In this document: piece after piece, positions 25,765 to 34,354 of the stretch | Layout: each line of letters opens with the position of its first letter | Numbering within the stretch: the stretch's first letter is position 1 | Assembly (NCBI RefSeq): GCF_000296835.1 | Contig: NZ_CAKE01000002.1 | Location: forward strand, 301,155-365,154 | Direction of reading: 5' to 3' | From: Lactobacillus hominis DSM 23910 = CRBIP 24.179 | Lineage (GTDB): Bacteria > Bacillota > Bacilli > Lactobacillales > Lactobacillaceae | DNA length: 64,000 nucleotides | The notes under the pieces: generated by a model | The model's input: the letters and a program-made list of their open reading frames with translations, nothing else | Databases searched by the model: none | What the model was told of the DNA's origin: nothing | Position numbers and translations under genes: made by a program

Positions 25765-26251
25765 AAAGAAAAGTTTTACACTTTTTTCAATAATAATTAT
25801 TGTTCTAATTTTTAATGTTCGTTTTAACTGGAGATTATCTCCTATTTCTTTAATAAAAACAAATTTTTCTTGGAATTGTAATAGCTATAAAACTTTATTA
25901 TTATCGTGGTTAATCGTAATTTATGATATTAGTGGATTTACATTTTTCAAATCTGATATTCTTCACTTAAAAAATGAAATTGGCATACGTCAGCTCAATT
26001 GGCATAATAGACTTCGGACATATTTTCATCAATTCCACGTTTTTTTATATTTAATTTTAACAGTCCATCTATCACTTTTCTCACTTTCTTACTCTTTATT
26101 CTTAGTTGAAACTTTAGTATTAATAATCTATATATCTTCCATGATTTTTTTAGCCATAATCTGCCAAAGAGCTAATTCATTTTTTCAATATTGTTTAATA
26201 TTTATAGCCCCTCTATTGCTTCGGACTATTTTTTATTTACAACTTAATTAA
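25757..26251 (+). CDS. Membrane protein, last gene of the ABC operon
   Basis: A 164-residue membrane protein with about four to five hydrophobic segments ('FTLFSIIIIVLIFNVRF' and 'TLVLIIYISSMIFLAIICQ') and a basic cytoplasmic loop 'LHLKNEIGIRQLNWHNRLRT'. That loop resembles the loop of the 188-residue membrane protein, hinting that both are subunits of the same pump. It overlaps the ATPase gene by 8 bp. No family is assigned with confidence. Confidence 0.6.
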   Translation: MNKKKSFTLFSIIIIVLIFNVRFNWRLSPISLIKTNFSWNCNSYKTLLLSWLIVIYDISGFTFFKSDILHLKNEIGIRQLNWHNRLRTYFHQFHVFLYLILTVHLSLFSLSYSLFLVETLVLIIYISSMIFLAIICQRANSFFQYCLIFIAPLLLRTIFYLQLN

Positions 26252-26305
26252 TAAGTATCTTTATAAAAATAAAACATCCCGCTCCGAATTTTGAAATACT
26301 ACTCA

Positions 26306-26340
26306 GAAAAGCAAAGAACCAAATGTTCTCTGCTTTTTTA
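26306..26340 (+). terminator. Terminator of the Rgg-linked ABC operon
   Basis: AGCA-aa-GAAC-caaat-GTTC-tc-TGCT with flanking A and T runs, about 60 bp after the last stop codon. Confidence 0.7.
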
Positions 26341-26363
26341 TTATCCACTATACCTCAAACCAA

Positions 26364-26530
26364 TTATCCTTTTTCAATCCATTCTTTTACATCATCTGGA
26401 ACATCATCTGGAACATCACACGAAAAGACTAATACGCCTTTATCATTAATAGTTGGAGTAATAACTGCATTTTTTAATTGGTAAATTTGCTTCTTTTTTC
26501 GTCTGAAATAATATTTTTTATTTTAACCAT
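26364..26530 (-). pseudogene. Small 55-codon gene broken by one missing A
   Basis: A start ATG at 26530-26528 with GGAG upstream begins 'MVKIKNIISDEK', but a stop follows after 18 codons. If one A is added to the A6 run near 26498 (making A7), the frame continues '...KKQIYQLKNAVITPTINDKG' and ends 'KEWIEKG' at the stop at 26364, giving 55 residues. Near the end is a 12-bp tandem duplication encoding 'DVPDDVPDD'. The size and style resemble small antitoxin-like or regulatory proteins, but I do not recognise it. Homopolymer slippage, phase variation or a sequencing error could explain the loss. Confidence 0.5.
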
Positions 26531-26770
26531 ACAGATTTATCTCCTTCATTGTCATATTTTTATAACTTCAAGGCGCTTTGTATGATAATTATCTCATGAA
26601 TTTACTACATTATGAGCTCTTCGCTATCATTTTATTCAAAATAAAATGGTGGAAATCCATCTATTGTCAAATACAAACAGACAAGAGGCCTCTTTTTTCG
26701 TTATAATGAAGAAAATAAGTTAAAATAGATTAACTAGTTTTTAAATTGTTTTATTAAATAGAGAATTATT

Positions 26771-29700
26771 ATGACAGAAAATACAAATGCTCAACAAACA
26801 CATCATTTAAATCGTTTAATCAAGGTTGCTAAAGGCACGCGCTTTTATGAATTAGAGTTTGCGAGTGGCGAAAGGGCACGTTTATTTATCGTAGCTGATG
26901 GTATCTTTCGTTTGATTGTGGATCCAAGCAGATTATTTGAACCATTGAATCCCGAATTAACCATTCCACTTTCTAACTTCAGCTTAGATACTTTTGAGCA
27001 ATCTCGACTTTTAGTTACTGACGAAACTTTCACAGTTAAAAGCGGTCAATACTCAATTCGCCTGCAGCGCCATCCCGCAATTTTTAGTATTTTTGATGAC
27101 AACTTACATCGCTACCGTATGATGCAAAAGGCCCCATTAGAATTAGGAGCTAGCCACAGTAGCGAAATTTTAGTACAAAATAAAAACGAATTCTACTATG
27201 GTGGAGGCCAGCAAAACGGTCGCTTCAGCCATAAAGGTCAAGAAATCGAAATTAAAAATACCAACTTAACTGGTCAAGGAGCAGTTGCATGCCCAATTAG
27301 TTTCTTTTGGTCTAATGCTGGCTTTGGCGAATTGCGCAACACTTGGCAAAATGGTAATTACGACTTTGGTAGTAAAGATCCAAGTCAAACTATCATCAGC
27401 CATGAAAGCCCGATTTTCGACAACTTCTACTTAATTGGCGATTCTCCAAGCGCAATCATTAGCCAATACTACAAATTAACTGGCCAGCCGCTATTTTTAC
27501 CAAAATATACTTTAGGTCTAGGCTACATGGCAAACTTTGTCAATACTTCTTGGAAAGAAGCTGATCCTCAGCATTCAAGAGCTATCAAGTTTGAAGATGG
27601 CAACAGCTATGAAATCACTCATGATCCTGAAAACGTCTACGCTAAATCTTCATTTAATGGTGAAGAAAAATATCAATTCTCAGCACGAGCAATGATCGAA
27701 CGTTTCCACAAGAATCATTTTCCACTCAGTTGGATGGTACCTAACTTTAACAGCGACGCTCAATTAGCTCCTACTTCAGTAGAAAATTTGGCAAGTTTTG
27801 CTGATGAACAAAACATCAAGCTTGGTTTTTATGGACAATTACCTGAAAATGCACCAGCTAATTTCTTAGTTAATAAGACTCTGCCTGCTAATAGCGGCAA
27901 TGCCAAAATTATTAAAAACATCGCTGCAGATAGCGATCCTTTAGTAAGCAAAAACAAAGCTCTGCGTCCTTGGACTACCGCAGCTAACGGCTGGAGTGCA
28001 ATTCAAACTTTAAGCGCAACTGCTACTAGCAATGTCGGCGGTGAATGGGACGAAATTGGCACTCAAATAGCCAGCTTTTTAGGTTTATCCTTATCCGGTC
28101 AAGCCAACTTTGGCTCTAGCGTTGATGGACTTGAAAGTGGTGGCAATGCCCAATTTAGCGTACGTGACTTTGAATGGAAGACATTTACACCATTACTATA
28201 TTCAATTGATGGCTTTGGCGCAGGCCAAAAGACTCCATTTGCCTTTAACTCAAAAATCAGCCGCATTAACCGCGCTTATCTTGAACTGAGACACCAGCTG
28301 ACACCATATCTTTATAGCCTAGCCCAAAGAGCTCAAAAAGGCGAACCAATTATTCGACCATTATTTTTAGCCTTTCCCCATGAAAAAGTTAACTACACTG
28401 AACAAGTTCACCATGAATTCATGCTAGGCGATAGCCTCCTAGTTGCACCAATTACTAACGGACGTGAAGATCAAAAAGGTAATTCCGTTAAAGATAATCT
28501 TTACTTGCCTGACCATCGCACAATTTGGATTGATTTATTCACCGGTCAAAAATTAATTGGTGGCCGCGTTTACGACCGCCTTCAATACCCGCTTTGGCAC
28601 CTGCCTGTTTATGTCAGAAGCGGCAGTATCATTGAAAAAGGCTTGCGTAAAGCTGATATTTTCCCTCAAGGAAAAACTAGCGCTGTTTTATACAGTGATG
28701 ACGGCAAGAGCAATGAATACGAAAGCGGCAAGTCTGCTACTACCAAGATAACTTCCAGTTTAGATGACGGTAAATTATCAGTCACGGTTCATCCAACTAA
28801 CGGCAATTATCATGGCTTAGAAAATGAACAAAAGACAGTTTTAAACATCATGTCTGACCAATATCCAGGCAGATTAACCTTGAAAATTAACGATCAAGTA
28901 GCAAGCTTGCCAGAATTTGGCAGTCGCAATGAATTTGAACAAGCTGACGCAGGATTTTTCTTCAACCAAGACTTCATGCCTGCCCAACAATTTGGCAAAT
29001 TTACTGGTCAACTTCAACCAGCTTTGCAAATTAAATTGCCTAAAGCTGAAATTCATTCTAATAAGTATGAAATTATCGTTGAAAACTATCACTACTGCGA
29101 TCAAATTGCCAAGCACTCAATTACCGATTCCGCAATTAGTTCACCAAGAAGTGCATCTATTTTAACTGATCGTTTAACTTCTAGAAGCATTACCGTAAAC
29201 TGGACTAATCCAGTAGCTTTAGCTAACCATAACATTAAAGCCGACATTGAAGTAAATGGGTTAATCCATACTAATATTGATGGCTACGGTTTTACCTTCC
29301 ACGATTTAACGCCAAATACGCGTTATCGCTTTAGAATTAGAAATAAAGTTGGCAACAAAGTTTCTGATTGGTCAGAATATTTTGGCACTAAGACCAAACC
29401 TGATCAAATGGATTATGCCATTAACAATATTCACGTAACCAGCACGCTTAAAAGTGACGCCCAAATGCCGGTACAAAATTTAGTTGATCATACTTTAGCT
29501 TCAGAATGGCTTACTAAAGAAGAATTTAGTAAAGATAAAGAATTGGTTTTAACTTTCACCTTTGATCAAGCTTATAAATTAAGCCGCATGGTTTATGTTC
29601 CAAGATCACGAGATCGCAAGGGTCACATCTTAAGAGCGCAAATTGCTATTTCTAAAGATGGTGAGAACTTTAGTGAATATTCTGATAACTACAACTGGCC

Positions 29701-29830
29701 AAATGATAGCAAAAACAAAGTTATCGGCTTAAGAGATGTGGTCGCCAAAGCAATTAAGCTAAAGATTCTAGCAAGCAGCGATAACTTAGCTTCTGCTAAA
29801 GAAATTCTTTTCTTTGTTGCTAAAGACTAA
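26771..29830 (+). CDS. GH31-family glycosidase-like protein with Fn3 and F5/8-type-C modules, likely inactive
   Basis: A 1019-residue protein without signal peptide. Residues about 20-250 form the GH31 N-terminal domain ('FYYGGGQQNGRFSHKGQ'), and about 250-560 the barrel. A beta-sandwich follows ('LLVAPITNGRED', 'PVYVRSGSII'), then Fn3 near 800-890 and a discoidin-like domain to the end. The barrel matches the GH31 branch containing glucan transferases. However the segment expected to read K-T-D-V-A-W-V-G is 'NKTLPANSG' (about 368-376), and the acid/base segment W-T-G-D is 'SATATSN' (415-421). Both catalytic aspartates thus seem replaced. No strong ribosome site is seen. Confidence 0.75.
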   Translation: MTENTNAQQTHHLNRLIKVAKGTRFYELEFASGERARLFIVADGIFRLIVDPSRLFEPLNPELTIPLSNFSLDTFEQSRLLVTDETFTVKSGQYSIRLQRHPAIFSIFDDNLHRYRMMQKAPLELGASHSSEILVQNKNEFYYGGGQQNGRFSHKGQEIEIKNTNLTGQGAVACPISFFWSNAGFGELRNTWQNGNYDFGSKDPSQTIISHESPIFDNFYLIGDSPSAIISQYYKLTGQPLFLPKYTLGLGYMANFVNTSWKEADPQHSRAIKFEDGNSYEITHDPENVYAKSSFNGEEKYQFSARAMIERFHKNHFPLSWMVPNFNSDAQLAPTSVENLASFADEQNIKLGFYGQLPENAPANFLVNKTLPANSGNAKIIKNIAADSDPLVSKNKALRPWTTAANGWSAIQTLSATATSNVGGEWDEIGTQIASFLGLSLSGQANFGSSVDGLESGGNAQFSVRDFEWKTFTPLLYSIDGFGAGQKTPFAFNSKISRINRAYLELRHQLTPYLYSLAQRAQKGEPIIRPLFLAFPHEKVNYTEQVHHEFMLGDSLLVAPITNGREDQKGNSVKDNLYLPDHRTIWIDLFTGQKLIGGRVYDRLQYPLWHLPVYVRSGSIIEKGLRKADIFPQGKTSAVLYSDDGKSNEYESGKSATTKITSSLDDGKLSVTVHPTNGNYHGLENEQKTVLNIMSDQYPGRLTLKINDQVASLPEFGSRNEFEQADAGFFFNQDFMPAQQFGKFTGQLQPALQIKLPKAEIHSNKYEIIVENYHYCDQIAKHSITDSAISSPRSASILTDRLTSRSITVNWTNPVALANHNIKADIEVNGLIHTNIDGYGFTFHDLTPNTRYRFRIRNKVGNKVSDWSEYFGTKTKPDQMDYAINNIHVTSTLKSDAQMPVQNLVDHTLASEWLTKEEFSKDKELVLTFTFDQAYKLSRMVYVPRSRDRKGHILRAQIAISKDGENFSEYSDNYNWPNDSKNKVIGLRDVVAKAIKLKILASSDNLASAKEILFFVAKD

Positions 29831-29859
29831 TTAATAAATAATTTTATAAATATATAAAA

Positions 29860-29907
29860 ATGAGATAGCGATTCAAATTCAAAATCACTATCTCATTTTC
29901 TTTTTTA
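29860..29907. terminator. Bidirectional terminator after the GH31-like gene
   Basis: ATGAGATAGCGATT pairs with AATCACTATCTCAT around a 10-base loop; T-rich on plus and A-rich on minus flanks. Confidence 0.8.
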
Positions 29908-29916
29908 TTTCATTCG

Positions 29917-30741
29917 TTATGCAGCAATCTTTAAATGCTCTAACCATTCAATACTCAAATTGAACCAATGAGCTACGTGTGGGTTTAATTGCCAAGCACA
30001 GTTCTTAGTTACTAATTCAGGTAGCCCCAAAGAGTAACCATGACCGCCACGGTCAAATAAGTGTGCTTCAAAAGCAATTTTATGCTTACGCAGAGCCATC
30101 AAGTATTCTAATGAATTATCAATCAAGACTGTTGGATCGTCGTCAGTTTGGAAAATAAAAGTTGGCGGCGTTTGATCAGTTACGCCAGCTGCGGTATTAA
30201 GCAATTCAGTTTCAGTCGGCATTTTTGACTTATCTTCTTCATTTAAGCTAAAGCCAATTTTAGTAATATCAATTAATGGATAGCCTAAAATTGTCGCATT
30301 TGGTGCAACTTCATCATGCTTAAAGTTAAATTCTTTTTGCCACTTTCGGCTTTCTGCCATGACATTCATCGCACTAACGACGTGACCGCCAGCAGAAAAG
30401 CCGATAGTAGTTATCTTTTGTGGATCTATTCCTAAACGCTGACTGTTATCTCTGAAATATTTTAAGGCAGTTAATCCTGACAAAGAAGCATCGGGATAAA
30501 TTTTACCTGGATCAGTAGTTAAATTATAGCTTACTACTGCCGCATCAAAGCCCCGACTTGCATAAGCTAAGGCAACTGGTTCGCCTTCACGTAAAGCTAA
30601 ATGGTCAAAACTACCACCTGGAAAGACGATAATCAATGGGCGCTTTTGCATTACCAAGTTAGGATTATCTTGTAACCCATAATATGTAACTTTAAATTCA
30701 CGATTGTTGAAATTCTTTAATGTTAAGTGACGTACATCCAT
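29917..30741 (-). CDS. Alpha/beta hydrolase, esterase/acetylesterase type
   Basis: A 274-residue cytoplasmic esterase of the BD-FAE/Aes-like group. The oxyanion region is 'LIIVFPGGSFDHLA', the nucleophile is Ser116 in 'TTIGFSAGGHV', the acid is in 'QTDDDPTVLIDNS' and the His in 'DRGGHGYSLG'. Family members deacetylate sugars or cleave short-chain esters. The gene is convergent with the GH31-like gene and follows the YibE/F pair by 11 bp, so it is probably read with them. GAGGAAA lies upstream of the ATG. Confidence 0.88.
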   Translation of the reverse strand: MDVRHLTLKNFNNREFKVTYYGLQDNPNLVMQKRPLIIVFPGGSFDHLALREGEPVALAYASRGFDAAVVSYNLTTDPGKIYPDASLSGLTALKYFRDNSQRLGIDPQKITTIGFSAGGHVVSAMNVMAESRKWQKEFNFKHDEVAPNATILGYPLIDITKIGFSLNEEDKSKMPTETELLNTAAGVTDQTPPTFIFQTDDDPTVLIDNSLEYLMALRKHKIAFEAHLFDRGGHGYSLGLPELVTKNCAWQLNPHVAHWFNLSIEWLEHLKIAA

Positions 30742-30751
30742 TTGAATTTCC

Positions 30752-31528
30752 TCATTCTTTCTTATTTTTTATATTTTTGCTTTCATGGGTCAAACTACGG
30801 GTTAAAAAGACAGTAGTCAGTGGTATTGTCAATAGTACTCCAATAAATGAGTACATGATAATTAAACATTCCCCTACAAAAAGTTTATCATTTAATACCT
30901 CAAAAAGTGAGTAATGTAACCTCATATACCAAATAAATAATGGTAAAAAACTGCCGAAAAAGCCAAAAAGAATCGTATTCATAGCTGTTCCTAAGATATC
31001 GCTCCCCATTTGTAAGGCACTTTCTTCAAGCTGCTTTTTAGTAATTAAAGGATCGTGGTGCTTTAATTCTAATAGCCCCGCCGTCATTGCAACGCTTGCT
31101 TCAGCAATCGCACCTAAAGTAGAAAAAATTGCAACAACAATTGCAATCTGCGGGAAACTAATCCCAGCTACTAGCGATAAACCAACCAGTTCTTCGCCAG
31201 CTTGATCGCCAAAACCACCTGTTTGAGCAAAGAATTGAATTAGTACAATTAAGCAAATAACAATCGCACTAACTATTAAAGCAGTCAAAAATGAATTTCT
31301 CGCTACTGTATAGTCATGCGTTCCTAAGTAAATAATGGTCAATAACTTCAACGGAATAAATACTAAAGCCACGCCAATAATATTCACGCCCCAAGAAATT
31401 AACAAAGCTACCAAAATAACCAAACAAGCATTGATTACTACGCTTAGGTAAGATTTAAGTCCAGTTTTTCCACCAACTAAAAGCATTAAGACGAATAATA
31501 AAAGCAGTAAAGCAGTCAAGGTATTCAC
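30752..31528 (-). CDS. YibE/F-family membrane protein (shorter partner)
   Basis: A 258-residue membrane protein with seven or so hydrophobic segments. 'ATLGAIAEASVAMTAGLLEL' corresponds to the conserved acidic segment of YibE/F proteins, and it mirrors 'VLGAVMDEATDIVSSLYALC' in the upstream partner. The start is a GTG at 31528, one base after the stop of that partner. The two together equal one YibE/F unit. Function of the family is unknown; transport of a small solute is an old guess. Confidence 0.8.
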   Translation of the reverse strand: MNTLTALLLLLFVLMLLVGGKTGLKSYLSVVINACLVILVALLISWGVNIIGVALVFIPLKLLTIIYLGTHDYTVARNSFLTALIVSAIVICLIVLIQFFAQTGGFGDQAGEELVGLSLVAGISFPQIAIVVAIFSTLGAIAEASVAMTAGLLELKHHDPLITKKQLEESALQMGSDILGTAMNTILFGFFGSFLPLFIWYMRLHYSLFEVLNDKLFVGECLIIMYSFIGVLLTIPLTTVFLTRSLTHESKNIKNKKE

Positions 31529-31529
31529 G

Positions 31530-32633
31530 TTAATCGCCTACTTTCTTAGTAACTTTTGTTAAAAAGACGCTACTAGCTAACGTCGCAAAAATCACGGTTA
31601 ATACAATGCCAACAGCTGAAATTAAACTTTGAATTACGCCCAAAGACAGAGCAAATTCAAATGTATAAACCAAAGTATTATTGTCTCTTAAATATAAAAT
31701 CGTCATCGGCAAAGCCTCTGCCATAAAAATTAAAACTAAAACATTAATTAATGGACCCATAATTTCTTGGCCTAAAGTCCGCCCGCTCATAAAAAGCTCC
31801 TTAAAAGTCAGGTCTTTGTGGCGGTCACACAAGGCATACAAACTTGAAACAATGTCCGTTGCTTCGTCCATGACCGCTCCCAAGACGCCTAATAAAGTTT
31901 GCGCTAAAAATAATGAGCGTGGATCCTGTGTCGCATAATCCACTGCTTCATATTTTATGCCACTTTCATGAGTTACGCGCATAATTAAATAGCAGATCCC
32001 AAATGAAACAAAGACTCCTAATAAAGTCGCTAGCGCCGTCATTAGCATCTTTTGATTAAAGCCTTGCACGATTATCAGCGAAACCAGCGTAAACAAAATT
32101 ACCGCTGTCCCATAAATAGCAAAAATTTGCGTTCCATTTTCAGCAATATCTAAGCGAATAACAAAATAAAAGATGATAGAATTTAAAAGCATCGACAAAA
32201 CTAATAAAATCGAATGTGGACCACTAATATAAATTAACAAACTCAAAACTAATGCAAGGCTGAAAACTACTACCCAATCTCTTTTTGGACTTAAAATCTT
32301 AGCTTTTTTCTTAATAAAGGTCATAATTATTCTTTGATGAGGGTAATATTTTTGCGTCATTGCCTGAGAAGGGGAATAGCTATTTCTAACAATAAATGTT
32401 TTTCCCTTGTGCGATCCCGAGAGCATTTTTACATGTAAAGTTTGCTTGCGTACCTCATCTTTATTGTCATAGCTATCTTGTGTTTTATTTACTAAAACAT
32501 CTTTAATATGAGTATCTTCGACTTTTCCAATTGGATTAGCTGAAAATGAAGTTGAAAAATAAACAAAAACTGAAATAATAATTCCCAATAGTAGAACTAT
32601 TAAACTAGCTATCGTCTTATTTTTAATATGCAT
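31530..32633 (-). CDS. YibE/F-family membrane protein (longer partner)
   Basis: A 367-residue protein. A signal-anchor ('SLIVLLLGIIISVFVYFSTS') is followed by an extracytoplasmic beta-rich domain of about 90 residues and then seven hydrophobic segments, with the conserved 'LGAVMDEATDIVSS' motif. 'KVEDTHIKDVLVNKTQDSY' lies in the outer domain. It is the first gene of the unit with the shorter partner and the esterase, and is divergent from the antiporter gene. Confidence 0.82.
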   Translation of the reverse strand: MHIKNKTIASLIVLLLGIIISVFVYFSTSFSANPIGKVEDTHIKDVLVNKTQDSYDNKDEVRKQTLHVKMLSGSHKGKTFIVRNSYSPSQAMTQKYYPHQRIIMTFIKKKAKILSPKRDWVVVFSLALVLSLLIYISGPHSILLVLSMLLNSIIFYFVIRLDIAENGTQIFAIYGTAVILFTLVSLIIVQGFNQKMLMTALATLLGVFVSFGICYLIMRVTHESGIKYEAVDYATQDPRSLFLAQTLLGVLGAVMDEATDIVSSLYALCDRHKDLTFKELFMSGRTLGQEIMGPLINVLVLIFMAEALPMTILYLRDNNTLVYTFEFALSLGVIQSLISAVGIVLTVIFATLASSVFLTKVTKKVGD

Positions 32634-32715
32634 GTCGTACCCTTTTTCTCTAAAAGTATATGTTACTATAATAACATCAAAATCTTAAAGTTAACTTAAG
32701 TATAGGAATGATTTT

Positions 32716-34293
32716 ATGGAATTAATGGTTTCAACTTTCACCTTGGCAATTACTTCTGCTTTAAGCATTATCATTGCCCAGGCTTTTAACCGCGTTTCAG
32801 TCAACTACATCAGTATGATTATCGGCATTATTATTGCTCTAATTCCGTTTTTAAATAGGCAAGTTGCGGCATTTGATTCTGAGATTTTTATGGAACTAAT
32901 CGTAGCTCCGCTGCTCTTTTTTGAAGGACAAAAAACTCGCTTTCACAATGTCCGCAGCAATCTTAAAAAGATCATCAGCATCACTGTAGTTATGATCGTC
33001 TTAATTTTAATTGCGGCTGGATTTGGTGCAAGCTGGGTGGGCAATGTCAGTTTACCAGTAGCTTTTATTATCGCCAGTATCAGTACTCCCACTGATGCCA
33101 CAGCTACTAGTGCAGTGACTGATGGCTTAAAAATGCCGCGCCGAGTTAATGCATCTTTGCAAGCTGAATCTTTATTCAACGACGCTTCCGGTATTATCTT
33201 ACTCAACATGGCCATTTTGTGGTTTACAAACGGCTATATCAATTACGGGCAAACAATAGGCGATTTTATTTACTCTTCAGTTGGCGGAGCCATTTTAGGA
33301 TTAATCTTAGGCTGGGCAATTATTATCTTTCGTCAGCTTTTAATGCGCTCAACCTTGAATTCTTTAAACGCGCAAAATTTGCTTTATGTTTTAACGCCTT
33401 TAATTATTTATGCCTTAGCTGAGGAATTTAATTTATCTGGCATTATTGCCGTTGTGGTTGCCGGACTTTTACACAATGCCGAAACCCAACAAAGTATCTT
33501 GCTTAATTCAAGACAAATACATATGGGACGTGATTTGCAATCATTAATTTCGGAAATTTTCAACAGTATGGTCTTCGTAATTTTAGGTATACTAATGGTT
33601 AGAATATCTCGCAATCGTTTAGGCAATCACTTTGCTTGGCAATGGATCTTAGTGGGTATCACAATTTATCTGGCAAATGTCATTGTTCGCTACCTTTATA
33701 GCTTATTAGCTTTAAAATATGACCATCATGAAGCAACCGTATTTGCCTTAGGCGGTATTCACGGAGCTGTTACTTTATCTTTGGCTTTAACATTATCTGG
33801 GACATTTTTAGGACGAGACAACTATAATTTGATTATCATGTCTGAAGCGACATTAATTTTACTAAGTATGATGGTACCAACAATTGTTTTTCAGTTTATC
33901 TTGCCTCATCAAATTACTGATCAAGTAGCGCTGCAGACGATTGAACGCGTTAGGCAAGAAATGGTTAAGCGCGCTATCAAGGAAATTCACTATATGTATC
34001 TGCCACAAAGAGTTAAAAAATATGTCATTTATATGCTCTTAACGCAAAAGAAAGCTATTCCTTTTAAAGAGTCAATCAAGACTTTGCTCAAAACAATTAA
34101 TTATCCCGAGTTTACTCCACAGGAACAATATTTGCAAAGGATGGCTTTTTACCGCGCTTTTGAAGTTGAACGTGAATATTTAGAAATGATCGGTCAAAAA
34201 GAAATACGCTATCGTAAATATATCCTTTCACTTTACAATGATGTTTTGCTTGCTGAATCATTGATTATTGAACCTGAAGAAAGCGACGACTAA
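32716..34293 (+). CDS. NhaP/CPA1-type Na+(K+)/H+ antiporter
   Basis: A 525-residue antiporter with about 12 membrane segments in the first 400 residues. The ion-binding region includes 'STPTDATATSAVTDGLKMPR' and 'LQAESLFNDASGIILLNMAI' (the paired Asp/Asn-Asp motifs of CPA1 exchangers), and 'FALGGIHGAVTLSLALTLSG' is the conserved late helix. The last 120 residues are a cytoplasmic helical domain, likely regulatory. The role is pH and sodium homeostasis. A monocistronic gene ending at a shared terminator. Confidence 0.9.
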   Translation: MELMVSTFTLAITSALSIIIAQAFNRVSVNYISMIIGIIIALIPFLNRQVAAFDSEIFMELIVAPLLFFEGQKTRFHNVRSNLKKIISITVVMIVLILIAAGFGASWVGNVSLPVAFIIASISTPTDATATSAVTDGLKMPRRVNASLQAESLFNDASGIILLNMAILWFTNGYINYGQTIGDFIYSSVGGAILGLILGWAIIIFRQLLMRSTLNSLNAQNLLYVLTPLIIYALAEEFNLSGIIAVVVAGLLHNAETQQSILLNSRQIHMGRDLQSLISEIFNSMVFVILGILMVRISRNRLGNHFAWQWILVGITIYLANVIVRYLYSLLALKYDHHEATVFALGGIHGAVTLSLALTLSGTFLGRDNYNLIIMSEATLILLSMMVPTIVFQFILPHQITDQVALQTIERVRQEMVKRAIKEIHYMYLPQRVKKYVIYMLLTQKKAIPFKESIKTLLKTINYPEFTPQEQYLQRMAFYRAFEVEREYLEMIGQKEIRYRKYILSLYNDVLLAESLIIEPEESDD

Positions 34294-34298
34294 AAGTA

Positions 34299-34351
34299 AA
34301 AAAAGAGAATCTATTCACTATCATTATGATAATGAGTTAGATTCTCTTTTT
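34299..34351. terminator. Shared terminator
   Basis: AAAAAGAGAATCTA pairs with TAGATTCTCTTTTT; the loop between contains a second small hairpin. It serves the antiporter (plus) and the MerR/coiled-coil gene (minus). Confidence 0.85.
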
Positions 34352-34354
34352 GCT

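Noticed and set aside
26690..26703. Possible terminator AAGAGGCCTCTTTTTT before the GH31-like gene
   Set aside because: The palindrome has no loop bases, so a stable hairpin is doubtful. It was not listed as a feature.
26596..26706. 36-codon plus-strand frame starting MNLLHYELFA
   Set aside because: No ribosome site before the ATG, and the composition looks random. The region is treated as non-coding.
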